64,000 bases of DNA from Enterobacter sp. RIT418 (GCF_003057745.1 NZ_QBJD02000003.1:124001-188000), one strand, 5' to 3'. Positions 1-8,916 are shown, counted from the first letter of the stretch. Program-made: numbers and translations. Notes: generated by a model from the letters alone, not told the origin.

Positions 1-90
1 AGGCTGGCTCGCATGGGGCTGCCGGTTAAAATTATGCTCGGCGGGCTAACGGGCTGGGGAGACGAGCAGTTTGCGTTTGCCAGCCAATAG
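1..90 (+). CDS. Rhodanese-like domain protein, C-terminal end (partial)
   Basis: The first base starts an in-frame codon and the frame runs 29 codons to a TAG. The visible peptide (LARMGLPVKIMLGG then LTGWGDEQF) resembles the C-terminal end of single-domain rhodanese/sulfurtransferase proteins, where a 'G..V..L.GG...W' strand and helix closes the fold. The catalytic cysteine loop lies upstream, outside the window, so activity cannot be judged. The stop is 171 bases before the next gene, which has its own met-box promoter, so the two are probably separate transcription units. Confidence 0.6.
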   Translation, partial: RLARMGLPVKIMLGGLTGWGDEQFAFASQ

Positions 91-175
91 CTCGCCACCG
101 CCATGAAGATGAATTTTTTTCATCACAGGTGAAATTTTCTCGTTTGCCGCAACCGGGCGGGTATGACATCTTTTT

Positions 176-199
176 AGACATATAGACATCCAGAAGTCT
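176..199. promoter_or_regulatory. Three tandem met boxes (MetJ operator)
   Basis: Three contiguous 8-bp units lie in perfect phase: AGACATAT, AGACATCC and AGAAGTCT. The MetJ consensus is AGACGTCT in tandem 8-bp repeats. The array lies 62 bases before the chosen start of the methionine-synthase-like gene, which implies repression by MetJ with S-adenosylmethionine. Confidence 0.85.
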
Positions 200-261
200 A
201 AATGTTCATTATGTTAATTATCACCGGTGGCAATAGTTGCCATCGGTTACAGGAGAAAGTC

Positions 262-1365
262 ATGCAGCGACAACACGCCCCGTTCCGCGCCGACGTCGTC
301 GGCAGTTTTTTACGTCCCGACGCCGTTAAGCTGGCGCGTCAGGAATTTGCCCGCGGCGAGATTAACGCCGCGCAGCTGCGCGACGTGGAAGATGAGGCGA
401 TCCGCCACGTTGTTGAACAGCAGTGCGCCTGCGGGCTGCACGTGGTGACCGACGGTGAATTTCGTCGCGCCTGGTGGCACTTCGATTTCTTTGACGGTCT
501 TGAGGGCGTTGAGCGTTACGATTCACAGCAGGGCATTCAGTTCAACGGCGTTCAGACCAAAGCGCACGGCGTGCGCGTGACCGGCAAGCTGGGCTTTGGT
601 AACCATCCGATGCTGGAAGACTTCCGCTATCTGAAAAGCGTCAGCGGAGCTGCGCAGCCGAAGATGACGATTCCCAGCCCGAGCGTGCTGCACTTCCGCG
701 GCGGCCGAAAGGATATTGACGCGACGGTTTACCCTGATTTAAGCGTGTATTTCGACGACCTGGCAACGGCCTGGCGCGATGCCATTCGGGCCTTCTATGA
801 CGCAGGCTGCCGCTACCTTCAGCTGGACGATACCGTTTGGGCATACCTGTGTTCAGACGAGCAGCGCGCGCAGATCCGCGAACGTGGGGATGATCCTGAC
901 GAACTGGCGCGCACCTATGCGCGGGTGCTGAACGCGGCGCTGGAAGGTAAGCCAGACGATCTGACCGTTGGCCTGCACGTGTGTCGCGGCAATTTCCGCT
1001 CGACGTGGATTTCCGAAGGCGGCTACGAGCCGGTAGCGGAAGTGCTGTTTGGCAGCGTCAACGTGGACGCCTTCTTCCTTGAGTACGATAACGATCGCAG
1101 CGGTGATTTCGCGCCGCTACGCTTTATTCGTCCGGGCAAGCAGCAGGTGGTGCTGGGGCTGATTACCACCAAGAACGGCGAGCTTGAAAACCCGGAGGGC
1201 GTGAAGGCCAGGCTGGAAGAAGCGGCGAAATTTGTGGCGAAAGAGCAGATCTGCCTCAGCCCGCAGTGTGGTTTTGCGTCCACCGAGGAGGGCAATACGC
1301 TGAGCGAAGCCCAGCAGTGGGATAAAGTACGTCTGGTCACCCAAATCGCCAGCGAAGTCTGGTAA
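262..1365 (+). CDS. Cobalamin-independent methionine synthase family protein (MetE C-terminal-like, YxjG/YxjH type)
   Basis: The 367-residue protein corresponds to a stand-alone MetE catalytic barrel, which transfers a methyl group to homocysteine to form methionine; the methyl donor of this short family is less certain. Likely zinc ligands are visible: His239 and Cys241 in LHVCRGN, Glu274 in FFLEYDND, and Cys336 in LSPQCGFAS. An in-frame ATG at 202 overlaps the operator. I chose the ATG at 262 because AGGAGA lies just upstream and the family starts near 'ADVVGSFLRP'. Three met boxes precede it, which supports a methionine-pathway role. The next gene, zinT, is a separate Zur-type unit. The family is clear; the exact substrate is inferred. 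Confidence 0.85.
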   Translation: MQRQHAPFRADVVGSFLRPDAVKLARQEFARGEINAAQLRDVEDEAIRHVVEQQCACGLHVVTDGEFRRAWWHFDFFDGLEGVERYDSQQGIQFNGVQTKAHGVRVTGKLGFGNHPMLEDFRYLKSVSGAAQPKMTIPSPSVLHFRGGRKDIDATVYPDLSVYFDDLATAWRDAIRAFYDAGCRYLQLDDTVWAYLCSDEQRAQIRERGDDPDELARTYARVLNAALEGKPDDLTVGLHVCRGNFRSTWISEGGYEPVAEVLFGSVNVDAFFLEYDNDRSGDFAPLRFIRPGKQQVVLGLITTKNGELENPEGVKARLEEAAKFVAKEQICLSPQCGFASTEEGNTLSEAQQWDKVRLVTQIASEVW

Positions 1366-1385
1366 CCGGAGCGGTTGCAGATGTT

Positions 1386-1404
1386 ATTGTTATAATATAA
1401 CATC
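1386..1404. promoter_or_regulatory. Zur box upstream of zinT
   Basis: The palindrome GTTATAATATAAC (1389-1401) matches the core of the enterobacterial Zur operator and lies 37 bases before the zinT start. Zinc-loaded Zur would repress zinT here. The same bases contain a TATAAT-like -10 element, so operator and promoter probably overlap. Confidence 0.85.
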
Positions 1405-1437
1405 TCCATTCTTTTCAAACGGAGTGGAGGTGTTGTA

Positions 1438-2079
1438 GTGCTGGGACATAAAGGAAAATTAGCAATGGCTCTGGGTGCGCTGCTGGCCAGCGGCCCGCTG
1501 TTTGCGCATTCGCACGGGCATCAAATGACCGAGGCGGAGCAAAAAGCAGCGAACGGGGTGTTTGAGGATAAAGACGTTCAGGACCGCAAGCTGTCCGACT
1601 GGGACGGCGTCTGGCAATCCGTTTACCCGTACCTGCTGGATGGCTCGCTCGATCCGGTATTTAAACAGAAAGCGGAAAAGGACAAGAGCACCTCCTTCGG
1701 CAAGGTTAAAGCCTACTACCGCACGGGATATGCGACCGACGTCGACACCATCGGCATTGAAAATAACGTGATGGAATTTCACAAAGGCAGCGCCGTGAGC
1801 CGGTGTCACTACGACTACAGCGGCTTCAAGATTTTGACCTATGCGTCAGGCAAAAAGGGCGTGCGCTACCTGTTTGAATGTAAGGATGCTGGCAGCACCG
1901 CGCCGAAGTTTGTCCAGTTCAGCGACCATACCATCGCGCCAAAAGCGTCCTCCCACTTCCATATTTTCATGGGCAACACCTCTCACGAGGCGCTTCTGAA
2001 GGAGATGGATAACTGGCCGACGTACTATCCGAACGAGATGTACAAGGAGCAGGTTGTCGACGAGATGCTGCACCACTGA
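1438..2079 (+). CDS. zinT: ZinT periplasmic zinc/cadmium-binding protein
   Basis: ZinT scavenges zinc in the periplasm and passes it to the ZnuABC importer. This 213-residue copy follows E. coli ZinT through most of its length ([39 protein letters not shown]). Residues 1-23 form a signal peptide ending at ...LFA before a His-rich HSHGH segment. The structural metal ligands are conserved as His164, His173 and His175. The start is GTG with GGAGTGGAGG seven bases upstream. The Zur box ahead of it indicates induction by zinc starvation. It is a single-gene unit. Confidence 0.96.
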   Translation: MLGHKGKLAMALGALLASGPLFAHSHGHQMTEAEQKAANGVFEDKDVQDRKLSDWDGVWQSVYPYLLDGSLDPVFKQKAEKDKSTSFGKVKAYYRTGYATDVDTIGIENNVMEFHKGSAVSRCHYDYSGFKILTYASGKKGVRYLFECKDAGSTAPKFVQFSDHTIAPKASSHFHIFMGNTSHEALLKEMDNWPTYYPNEMYKEQVVDEMLHH

Positions 2080-2088
2080 TGCTTTGCG

Positions 2089-2143
2089 TTGCCCGGCCTA
2101 CGATCGGGGATTTGTGGGCCGGGTAAGCGCAGCGCCACCCGCT
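2089..2143. repeat. REP/BIME-like palindromic repeat pair
   Basis: A right-hand unit GGCCGGGTAAGCGCAGCGCC runs into ACCCGC at about 2117-2142. An inverted half (GCCCGGCCTAC) lies at 2091-2101. This is the usual enterobacterial intergenic REP architecture. It sits between the convergent ends of zinT and ydeE, and the ydeE frame runs into it. Confidence 0.7.
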
Positions 2144-3321
2144 TCGCTATACCCACGTACCACGCCCATTCCGCGCAAAATCATCAGCCATGCGGCGACA
2201 ATAGCCGCCATCATAATGGCAAACAGCGACCAGTGCGGCAGATGGGTGAGGATAATCCCGGTGATCATCGGGTTAGCCGCTGCGCCCAGCCAGCCGAGCG
2301 CCTGCGCGGAAAAATAGCTCGCCTTCATGCCCGGCGGCGCAATGTTATCGATCAGCATGTATTCGCCAGGCGCATAGATAATCTCACCCAGCGTAAACAC
2401 TGCCGCCGCGAGCCCCCAGAAGACTAAATTCTCGCCGGAGAACATAAACCCGCCCAGCCCGAGGATAAAACACAGGGTGGCGGCGGTCATTAACGGGCGA
2501 ATAGTGGACGCGGAAATTTTCCTGCCGATGAAGTATTGCAGCGACACCACGACCGCCGCGTTGACCGGCAGCACGACCGCCACCACCTTTTGCGCGAAGT
2601 CGCTGTCGGCATTGGCCGCCAGAACGTACTGAGAGATGCAGCTGGCAAACGATCCGCCTACGTAAGAGGCGAGCAGGCCGGACAGGGTGAACCAAAACAG
2701 CGCGCGGTCTTTCAGCAGAATCGATGGTTGCCACGGCGCTTTCTCTTCCGGCGCGTCAAGCGCAACGCTTTTCTGCACCAGGAAATGGATAAAGCCCAGC
2801 GGAAGCGCGGCGCAGAACGCGGCCAGCCAGAACGGCAGCTGCAGGCTGTACATCACCAGCAGCGTGCCGAGCGGCGGCCCGACGGTCCAGCCGATGTTCA
2901 GGAAGCTGTAGTTCAGGGAAAACACGCGCGCCTTCTCGCTGGAGGTGAGCACGTCCGCGAACCACGCCTTCAGCACGGTGGAGAAGACGGAGTAGGCGCA
3001 GTTGATCAGGGAGAAAAACAGCACCACCAGCGTGACGTTATCCACCAGCGGGATCGCCACAAAGCCGACGATAAACGCCACAATGGAGGTCAGCATGTAG
3101 CGCTTTTTATCAAACTTATCGGCCAGAATGCCAAAGCCCAGGCTGAACGCCACGCCCACGGTCAGGGCGATCGTCAATGCATAACCGATGTTCTCAACGC
3201 TCATGCCGTAGACGCGCGTGAGATAGATGGTCATGAAGGGCAGCGTTGCCCCCCGGCCGATGGTTAACAGCAATGACGATGCCAGCAGCGCCGCGGTTGA
3301 GCGCCTGAGAGATGGTTTCAT
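2098..3321 (-). CDS. ydeE: YdeE MFS exporter (dipeptide efflux family)
   Basis: This 12-helix major facilitator protein matches E. coli YdeE, implicated in dipeptide export, from SLRRSTAALLASSLL onward, including the signature GILADKFDKKRYML between helices 2 and 3. I start it at the ATG that gives MKPSLRRS, with AGGA just upstream, rather than the TTG five codons earlier. It is 407 residues, slightly longer than I recall for E. coli. The extra C-terminal residues (SEAGGAALTRPTNPRS) are encoded by a REP element, which suggests loss of the original stop. It is divergent from eamA and convergent with zinT. Confidence 0.92.
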   Translation of the reverse strand: MKPSLRRSTAALLASSLLLTIGRGATLPFMTIYLTRVYGMSVENIGYALTIALTVGVAFSLGFGILADKFDKKRYMLTSIVAFIVGFVAIPLVDNVTLVVLFFSLINCAYSVFSTVLKAWFADVLTSSEKARVFSLNYSFLNIGWTVGPPLGTLLVMYSLQLPFWLAAFCAALPLGFIHFLVQKSVALDAPEEKAPWQPSILLKDRALFWFTLSGLLASYVGGSFASCISQYVLAANADSDFAQKVVAVVLPVNAAVVVSLQYFIGRKISASTIRPLMTAATLCFILGLGGFMFSGENLVFWGLAAAVFTLGEIIYAPGEYMLIDNIAPPGMKASYFSAQALGWLGAAANPMITGIILTHLPHWSLFAIMMAAIVAAWLMILRGMGVVRGYSEAGGAALTRPTNPRS

Positions 3322-3513
3322 ATTCCTGCCCGACAAATGCTTATCATTTTATTGTTGTGTTCTATCAGGAGTATCACGACATCAGGGGCTTGTATAGCGC
3401 CCAATTTTTCCATCCGTGCGCTGTTTTTACCGCCAAAATTAATGATCTTTTCCTGCCGCCTTTTTTTCGCTACTTTGAAGTGTTTACAAAAATTTAATAA
3501 TCAGGGGCAGGAT

Positions 3514-4413
3514 ATGACGCGAAAAGACGGGCTGCTGGCGATGCTGGTGGTCGTGGTGTGGGGGCTAAATTTTGTGGTCATCAAGGTGGGGCTGCATAAC
3601 ATGCCGCCGCTGATGCTGGCCGGCCTGCGGTTCATGCTTGTTGCCTTTCCGGCGCTCTTTTTTGTCGCCCGTCCGAAGATCCCGTTTACGCTGCTGCTAG
3701 GCTACGGTTTGACCATCAGCTTCGGTCAGTTCGCATTTTTGTTCTGCGCTATCAAGTTCGGGATGCCCGCAGGGCTGGCCTCGCTGGTACTCCAGGCGCA
3801 GGCCTTCTTTACCATCATCCTCGGCGCGTTCGTCTTTGGCGAGCGCTTACAGGGTAAACAGCTGGCGGGGATCGCGCTGGCGATCTTTGGCGTACTGGTG
3901 CTGATAGAAGCGAGCCTGAACGGGCAGCACGTGGCGCTGCTCGGCTTTATGCTGACGCTGGCCGCCGGGCTGAGCTGGGCCTGCGGCAACATTTTCAACA
4001 AACTCATTATGCAGCACGACGCGCGCCCGGCGGTGATGTCGCTGGTGGTATGGAGCGCACTGATTCCGATCGTGCCGTTCCTGGCGGCCTCGCTGATTTT
4101 CGACGGCGCTGACGCGATGGCGAGCAGCCTGGTGAATATCGACCTCACGACCATTCTGTCGCTGATCTATCTGGCCTTCGTCGCCACCCTTGTCGGCTAT
4201 GGAATTTGGGGTTCGCTGCTGGGGCGGTATGAAACCTGGCGCGTAGCGCCGCTTTCTCTGCTTGTGCCCGTCATAGGCATGGCGAGTGCCGCCGTACTGC
4301 TGGACGAAAAGCTAAGCGGGCTTCAGCTGGTTGGCGCGGCGCTGATTATGGCCGGACTCTATATCAACGTGTTTGGCCTGCGGGTGCGCAGGGCGGCGCG
4401 GGTGAAAGGGTAA
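3514..4413 (+). CDS. eamA: EamA (YdeD) O-acetylserine/cysteine exporter
   Basis: EamA is the founding member of the EamA family of ten-helix inner-membrane exporters and removes cysteine-pathway metabolites. The 299-residue protein is nearly colinear with E. coli EamA (VVVVWGLNFVVIKVGLHN, SWACGNIFNK, GRYETWRVAPLSLLVPV), with two EamA domains of about 140 residues each. The frame is open upstream, but the family N terminus begins at MTRKDG (3514), preceded by a GGGGCAGG Shine-Dalgarno sequence. It converges on marRAB across a shared hairpin and is divergent from ydeE, as in E. coli. Confidence 0.96.
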   Translation: MTRKDGLLAMLVVVVWGLNFVVIKVGLHNMPPLMLAGLRFMLVAFPALFFVARPKIPFTLLLGYGLTISFGQFAFLFCAIKFGMPAGLASLVLQAQAFFTIILGAFVFGERLQGKQLAGIALAIFGVLVLIEASLNGQHVALLGFMLTLAAGLSWACGNIFNKLIMQHDARPAVMSLVVWSALIPIVPFLAASLIFDGADAMASSLVNIDLTTILSLIYLAFVATLVGYGIWGSLLGRYETWRVAPLSLLVPVIGMASAAVLLDEKLSGLQLVGAALIMAGLYINVFGLRVRRAARVKG

Positions 4414-4418
4414 AAAAA

Positions 4419-4436
4419 GCCCCGCAGCTGCGGGGC
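4419..4436 (-). terminator. Intrinsic terminator of marRAB
   Basis: The sequence GCCCCGCAGCTGCGGGGC is a perfect palindrome. Read on the minus strand it is followed by a run of seven T residues, so it terminates marRAB transcripts. On the plus strand the downstream bases are A-rich, so it is a poor terminator for eamA. Confidence 0.85.
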
Positions 4437-4445
4437 AAAAACGAA

Positions 4446-4664
4446 TCAGAGGCCGTGCCGGTTGTAATAAGGCACGCCTAATTCGTCGGATTTATCGCTG
4501 CCTGTGCCCATGTGGTTAAAATCATACGGGGAGGCGCTCTGCGCCGTCGGCATCACCATCGCTTCGCGATTGTTTTGCTGAGTAGCAGCGGGTGTTTGCT
4601 CCGCAAACGTCTGGCCGGAGACCAGCACCAGCAAGGTGAGGGCGGCGGAGGCGGTGAATTTCAT
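4446..4664 (-). CDS. marB: MarB periplasmic modulator of the mar operon
   Basis: MarB is a small exported protein that lowers marA expression by an unclear route. This 72-residue product equals the E. coli length, has a cleavable signal peptide (about residues 1-21, ending TFA) and keeps the family's C-terminal signature NHMGTGSDKSDELGVPYYN. The middle is poorly conserved, as usual for MarB. It is the last gene of marRAB, 46 bases after marA, and is followed directly by the operon terminator. Confidence 0.95.
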   Translation of the reverse strand: MKFTASAALTLLVLVSGQTFAEQTPAATQQNNREAMVMPTAQSASPYDFNHMGTGSDKSDELGVPYYNRHGL

Positions 4665-4710
4665 GATTTCCTCGGTTACGTCTTTACAGGCGATAATTAA
4701 CGACAGTGTA

Positions 4711-5091
4711 TTAACTACAATGCTTTAACGGATACAGATAGCGGGACTCGCCCGGCATGCTGGTAATGCGGTATTTATGAGGCGGCACGTCGAAGTAGTT
4801 CTTAAACGTACGCGTCAGGGTTTGCTGAGACTCAAAACCATAACGCTCCGCCAGATAAAGGATCGGCTCATTGCTTTCTTTCAGTTTTTGGGCAATTTCC
4901 GTCAGCTTGCGGCTGCGAATGTATTGTCCTAATGAATGACCGGTCTCTTTTTTGAACATCCGTTGCAGGTGCCATTTAGAGTAACCTGAACGCTCTGACA
5001 CCTTTTCAAGGGAGAGCGGCGATTCCAGGTTATCTTCGATCCAGTCCAAAATGCTATGAATAGTGATAGCGTCAGTGTTGCGTCTGGACAT
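4711..5091 (-). CDS. marA: MarA AraC/XylS-family activator of multidrug resistance
   Basis: MarA is a monomeric activator with two helix-turn-helix motifs. It binds marboxes upstream of acrAB, micF, tolC and marRAB. The 126-residue protein is almost identical to E. coli MarA through both motifs ([20 protein letters not shown] and [20 protein letters not shown]), differing mainly in the last ten residues. I chose the ATG giving MSRRNTD. An ATG two codons earlier lies directly against the GAGGT Shine-Dalgarno sequence and is too close. The gene sits 19 bases after marR in the same operon. Confidence 0.97.
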   Translation of the reverse strand: MSRRNTDAITIHSILDWIEDNLESPLSLEKVSERSGYSKWHLQRMFKKETGHSLGQYIRSRKLTEIAQKLKESNEPILYLAERYGFESQQTLTRTFKNYFDVPPHKYRITSMPGESRYLYPLKHCS

Positions 5092-5110
5092 CGTCATACC
5101 TCTTTTCTGT

Positions 5111-5545
5111 TTACGGCAGTATTTTCTTAAGCAAAAGCTCAAGCGTTGCCACTTCGTCTGCCGTTAAGTTTTTTGTTAGTTCCTGATGCAGTGTTTGTCC
5201 TACTAGTTGATGACATTGCTCGCACATGGCCGCGCCGTCGCCGGTGAGTTTCACCAGCACGCCGCGTTTGTCATTCGGGTTAGGGCTGCGTTCAATCCAT
5301 CCTTTACAGACGAGACGATCCAGCATGCGGGTTAACGCACCCAGATCGACAGAGAGCACCTTTTTCAGCTCAACCGGCGTGATACACACTTCGCAGCGAA
5401 TGGAACACAGCACTTTGAACTGTGTTGCGGTGATATCCAGCGGTGACAGATAGTCATTGAGCAGGCGATCTTTTTTCTGATTGACCATGTGAATAAGACG
5501 ACCCAGCGGAATGATTTCGTTGAAGAGGTCACTGGTGTTGTTCAC
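5111..5545 (-). CDS. marR: MarR repressor of the mar operon
   Basis: MarR is a dimeric winged-helix repressor that releases marO when bound by phenolic ligands or when its Cys80 is oxidised. The 144-residue product matches E. coli MarR length and sequence ([39 protein letters not shown]). The sensing cysteine is kept in DRLVCKGW. The start is GTG (VNNTSDLF), as in E. coli, and lies a few bases after operator site II. The frame is open ten codons further, but those codons are the operator itself. No inactivating change is visible. Confidence 0.96.
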   Translation of the reverse strand: MNNTSDLFNEIIPLGRLIHMVNQKKDRLLNDYLSPLDITATQFKVLCSIRCEVCITPVELKKVLSVDLGALTRMLDRLVCKGWIERSPNPNDKRGVLVKLTGDGAAMCEQCHQLVGQTLHQELTKNLTADEVATLELLLKKILP

Positions 5546-5550
5546 AATGG

Positions 5551-5565
5551 TTGCCCTGGCAAGTA
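5551..5565 (-). promoter_or_regulatory. marO site II (MarR operator)
   Basis: On the minus strand the sequence TACTTGCCAGGGCAA matches E. coli marO site II. It lies immediately before the GTG start of marR, in the transcribed leader, so MarR bound here would block transcription and possibly translation initiation. Confidence 0.9.
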
Positions 5566-5583
5566 GTTTAGTCACGGCAGATA

Positions 5584-5601
5584 TTATTGCTCAGGCAAGT
5601 A
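5584..5601 (-). promoter_or_regulatory. marO site I (MarR operator)
   Basis: On the minus strand TACTTGCCTGAGCAATAA matches the first MarR dimer site, which overlaps the marRAB promoter in E. coli. It is about 18 bases from site II, giving the expected two-site operator. Confidence 0.88.
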
Positions 5602-5625
5602 TAAGTCAACTGAATGAATTGGCCG

Positions 5626-5645
5626 ATGCCACGAATTGCTAAAAC
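5626..5645. promoter_or_regulatory. marbox upstream of marRAB
   Basis: The bases ATGCCACGAATTGCTAAAAC fit the degenerate MarA/SoxS/Rob recognition pattern at nearly all positions. They occupy the place of the autoregulatory marbox upstream of the marRAB promoter, so MarA should activate its own operon. The site lies between marRAB and the divergent marC. Confidence 0.75.
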
Positions 5646-5800
5646 GTTTCATGAACTTTTTTCGAACGCTTTTAAATCAGAAACATAAGTTGGAGTTATT
5701 CGTCTGTGCGAAAACAATCCTTACGTTGTGCGGATAGCTGTTCCATGCCGTTTAACCCTATAATTGCGGGGAGTCATATGGAAAAGGACAACGACGCAAT

Positions 5801-6466
5801 ATGTTGGATTTAATCAAAGCAATTAGTCTCGGGCTGGTGGTATTGCTGCCGTTGGCTAACCCGTTAACCACGGTCGCGCTCTTTCTGGGCCTCGCGGGGA
5901 ACATGAACAGCGCCGAGCGCAATCGTCAGTCGATGATGGCCTCGGTCTACGTGTTTGCCATCATGATGGTGGCGTATTACGCCGGTCAGCTGGTGATGAA
6001 CACTTTTGGCATCTCCATTCCCGGCCTGCGCATTGCCGGTGGGCTGATTGTCGCCTTTATCGGTTTCCGCATGCTGTTCCCGGCGCAGAAAGCCCACGAA
6101 TCGCCGGAGGCGAAAAGCAAATCTGAAGAGCTGGAAGACGAGCCTTCTGCCAATATCGCCTTTGTGCCGCTGGCGATGCCAAGCACGGCGGGGCCGGGTA
6201 CGATCGCGATGATCATCAGCTCGGCCTCAACCGTGCGGGACGGTTCAACGTTCCCGGACTGGGTCATCACCGTTGCGCCACCGCTGATCTTCGCGCTCAT
6301 CGGGATTATCGTCTGGGCCTCTTTGCGCAGCTCCGGGGCGATTATGCGCTGGGTAGGAAAGGGCGGGATCGAGGCTATCTCGCGCCTGATGGGCTTCCTG
6401 CTGGTGTGTATGGGCGTGCAGTTTATTATTAACGGCGTGCTGGAAATTATTAAGACCTATCATTGA
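5801..6466 (+). CDS. marC: MarC family inner-membrane protein
   Basis: MarC is a six-helix inner-membrane protein of unknown function, divergent from marRAB. Despite its name it is not required for multidrug resistance in E. coli. The 221-residue product matches E. coli MarC throughout ([57 protein letters not shown]). An acidic cytoplasmic loop around residues 105-120 separates two three-helix halves. A hairpin terminator follows closely. Confidence 0.95.
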   Translation: MLDLIKAISLGLVVLLPLANPLTTVALFLGLAGNMNSAERNRQSMMASVYVFAIMMVAYYAGQLVMNTFGISIPGLRIAGGLIVAFIGFRMLFPAQKAHESPEAKSKSEELEDEPSANIAFVPLAMPSTAGPGTIAMIISSASTVRDGSTFPDWVITVAPPLIFALIGIIVWASLRSSGAIMRWVGKGGIEAISRLMGFLLVCMGVQFIINGVLEIIKTYH

Positions 6467-6473
6467 TGGTTAT

Positions 6474-6508
6474 ACCGGGCGATGCTCATGCATGCCCGGT
6501 TCGTTTTT
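6474..6508 (+). terminator. Intrinsic terminator after marC
   Basis: Stem ACCGGGC / GCCCGGT (6474-6480 and 6494-6500) with a 13-base loop is followed by TCGTTTTT. It lies seven bases after the marC stop. Confidence 0.85.
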
Positions 6509-6646
6509 ATATGTCCTGTGAATATAAATACATTCTGAATTTTAATTAACTGACTGTTATTGCGGGTGTTTTTATCTTTTCCGCACTTGTTCCCTATTAG
6601 TGAATAACGTAACGTACGCGGCGTCTACTATTATCAGGATACCGAC

Positions 6647-7486
6647 ATGAAAAAACGCTATTTACTCGCCTCTGGTGCTTTAATTTTTTCAATGAATTCC
6701 AGCGCTGGGCTATTTGATTCAACACCCGAATTCAAATGCGGCCGCGAGGATTCAATTTCAGCCACACAGGCTAAAATCAGAAACGATGCGATAAGCAAGC
6801 TGCAGGAAACCTATCTGTCAACGCCTGCTAAGTTTTACGGCAAGCCGCTTCAGTCTTATATAGACAAAGCCAATAAAATTGCCATCGTAATGGAAAATGT
6901 CACCACAAGCCCTTACGAAAAAGATAATAGCGTTCGCAACTGTAGCGCTAAAGTCTCGCTGACTCTGCCTCCAGAGCTGCAGTCGGTCATGATGAACTTC
7001 CCGGACAAGCTGGCCAGCATTAGCCCCGGCAAAGGGAAAGTGTTAAATGACCGCGTGCAGTGGGAAAACTATCGCTATTCATTATCTTTAGCCGATAATG
7101 GCAAAGATATATCTGTATCATATGAATATACCAGCACCGATTATGTTGCTGAGTCATTATTCAACATTACCCTTTTTGCATTAAACAAAGACGATCTGGA
7201 GAAGGCCAATCTGCAGGGAAAATTGAGTAGCGCAGCGTACGGTTATGCCGATAGCGATCGCAATTTAAATATGCTGTGGAAATCTCTGCCTGATTCAGTT
7301 CGTGCGTCAATGAAAAAAGAACAGAGCGTGTGGATCGGCGATAAAGCGCGTAAGTGCGGTAAAATAAGCGATGCCGCGTCTGAAACTGTTTCGCTGCAAA
7401 CGCGAATTGATATTTACCAGTGTCAGACAAAAATGACGGAAGAGAGGGTGACCTACCTCGGTGGCGATACCGAAAGGGATTATTAA
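6647..7486 (+). CDS. Exported protein with a C-terminal LprI/DUF1311-like domain
   Basis: The 279-residue protein has a signal peptide at residues 1-20 (cleavage near SSA/GLF) and no other membrane segment, so it is probably periplasmic. Residues about 205-272 (LNMLWKSL, QSVWIGDKARKC, then IYQCQTKMTEERV) resemble the LprI-like region, whose members often bind or inhibit lysozyme and contain a 'Q..W...R...C' helix. The N-terminal 180 residues are unfamiliar. Codon use is richer in A and T than its neighbours. E. coli lacks a recognisable equivalent between marC and sotB, which suggests an insertion. Function is unproven. Confidence 0.7.
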   Translation: MKKRYLLASGALIFSMNSSAGLFDSTPEFKCGREDSISATQAKIRNDAISKLQETYLSTPAKFYGKPLQSYIDKANKIAIVMENVTTSPYEKDNSVRNCSAKVSLTLPPELQSVMMNFPDKLASISPGKGKVLNDRVQWENYRYSLSLADNGKDISVSYEYTSTDYVAESLFNITLFALNKDDLEKANLQGKLSSAAYGYADSDRNLNMLWKSLPDSVRASMKKEQSVWIGDKARKCGKISDAASETVSLQTRIDIYQCQTKMTEERVTYLGGDTERDY

Positions 7487-7502
7487 TCGCGTCGGTGGTT
7501 TT

Positions 7503-7534
7503 GTAGGCCGGGTAAGGCGAAGCCGCCACCCGGC
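7503..7534. repeat. REP element
   Basis: GTAGGCCGGGTAAGGCGAAG continuing to CCGCCACCCGGC forms an imperfect palindrome of classic enterobacterial REP type. It sits between the convergent ends of the LprI-like gene and sotB. Confidence 0.8.
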
Positions 7535-7543
7535 ACAATAACG

Positions 7544-8740
7544 TCACCCCTGCTGACGCTGCTCCTCAAGCGCCACCGGCCATTTCCGGAAGATAATTAC
7601 CGCCCAGACAAGCGCAACCGCCGCAGGAATCGCCCCCAGATAGCCAATCGCCGACATCGACAGGTGCAGGCTGATCTGATTTCCCACCAGCGCCCCCGCG
7701 CCGATCCCGAGATTAAATATCCCCGAGAAGAGCGCCATTGCGACGTCCGTCGCGTCCGGCGCCAGCGCCAGCACTTTTACCTGCATGCCCAGGCCAATAA
7801 TCATGATCGCCACGCCCCAGAAGACGCTGAGGATCGCCAGATGGCTCTCGCTACCGGAGGCGGGCATCAGCAGCACAAGGCAGGCCAGCAGCAGGCCGAT
7901 TGCCCCGCTGACGAGCGCGGAGGCATGCTGGTTGCCGAGCCTGCCAAAAATAACGCTGCCGATAATCCCCGCGCCCCCCAGAATGAGCAGCAGCACGGTG
8001 GCAAAGTTCGCGCTAAACCCGGCCACCGTCTGCACGAACGGTTCAATATAGCTGTACGCCGTATAGTGCGCCGTAACCACAATAACCGTGAGCAGGTAAA
8101 GGCTCATTAGCGCAGGGCGACGAACCAGCAGCGGCAGGCTTTTCAGCGAGCCGGAATGCTCGCTCGGCAGCTTAGGCAGCAGCTTAATCAGGCAAATGAG
8201 AGTGATCAGCGCCCCCATCCCGATGGCGAAAAACGTGGTGCGCCAGCCAAAATATTGCCCGACGATGCGGCCAATCGGCAGCCCCAGCACCATCGCCAGC
8301 GCCGTACCGGTTGCAATCAGGCTTAGCGCCTGGGCGCGCTTCCCGGGTGGGGCAAGGCGAATGGCAAGCGACGCCGTAATCGACCAGAACACGGCGTGCG
8401 CAAAGGCAATGCCCACGCGGCTTATCACCAGTACCGTGAAATTCCACGCCATAAACGACAGCACGTGGCTGGCGATAAACAGCACAAACAGCCCGATCAG
8501 CAGCCTGCGGCGCTCCATCTGGCTGGTCAGGAGCATAAACGGCAGCGACATCAGCGCCACTACCCAGGCATAGATGGTCAGCATAATGCCGACCTGCGCC
8601 GTCTCCATCTGGAAGCTTTGCGCAATGTCTGACAGCAGCCCGACCGGGACAAACTCGGTGGTATTAAAGATAAAGGCGGCAATGGCGAGCGTGACCACGC
8701 GTAGCCACGCGACCCTGCGGGAAACCGTGTTCATTGTCAT
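7544..8740 (-). CDS. sotB: SotB (YdeA) sugar efflux MFS transporter
   Basis: SotB exports L-arabinose and IPTG-like sugars in E. coli. This 398-residue 12-helix MFS protein matches it closely ([20 protein letters not shown] in helix 1, [20 protein letters not shown] in helix 2, [13 protein letters not shown] in helix 7, [20 protein letters not shown] in helix 10). I keep the ATG giving MTMNTVSRR, which matches the E. coli N terminus. The gene converges on the LprI-like gene across a REP element and is divergent from the phzF-like gene. The position downstream of mar is as in E. coli. Confidence 0.95.
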   Translation of the reverse strand: MTMNTVSRRVAWLRVVTLAIAAFIFNTTEFVPVGLLSDIAQSFQMETAQVGIMLTIYAWVVALMSLPFMLLTSQMERRRLLIGLFVLFIASHVLSFMAWNFTVLVISRVGIAFAHAVFWSITASLAIRLAPPGKRAQALSLIATGTALAMVLGLPIGRIVGQYFGWRTTFFAIGMGALITLICLIKLLPKLPSEHSGSLKSLPLLVRRPALMSLYLLTVIVVTAHYTAYSYIEPFVQTVAGFSANFATVLLLILGGAGIIGSVIFGRLGNQHASALVSGAIGLLLACLVLLMPASGSESHLAILSVFWGVAIMIIGLGMQVKVLALAPDATDVAMALFSGIFNLGIGAGALVGNQISLHLSMSAIGYLGAIPAAVALVWAVIIFRKWPVALEEQRQQG

Positions 8741-8916
8741 AGGAGCATCTGGGGATTGGTTGATGAAAAGATGAGGGGACGATCTTAAAGCCTTACACGG
8801 CTAAAACTCAATCATTATGTGATGCAGATCTCAATATTTGCCCGTTCCCGGCGCTGGCGGCGCGCGGTGTTTTCCGTGAAGATAAAGAACGACACAATAA
8901 AAAAGGCGATATAAGC

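Noticed and set aside
202..262. Start of the methionine-synthase-like gene at 202
   Set aside because: That ATG is only three bases after the MetJ operator and has no Shine-Dalgarno sequence, whereas ATG 262 has AGGAGA and the family N terminus.
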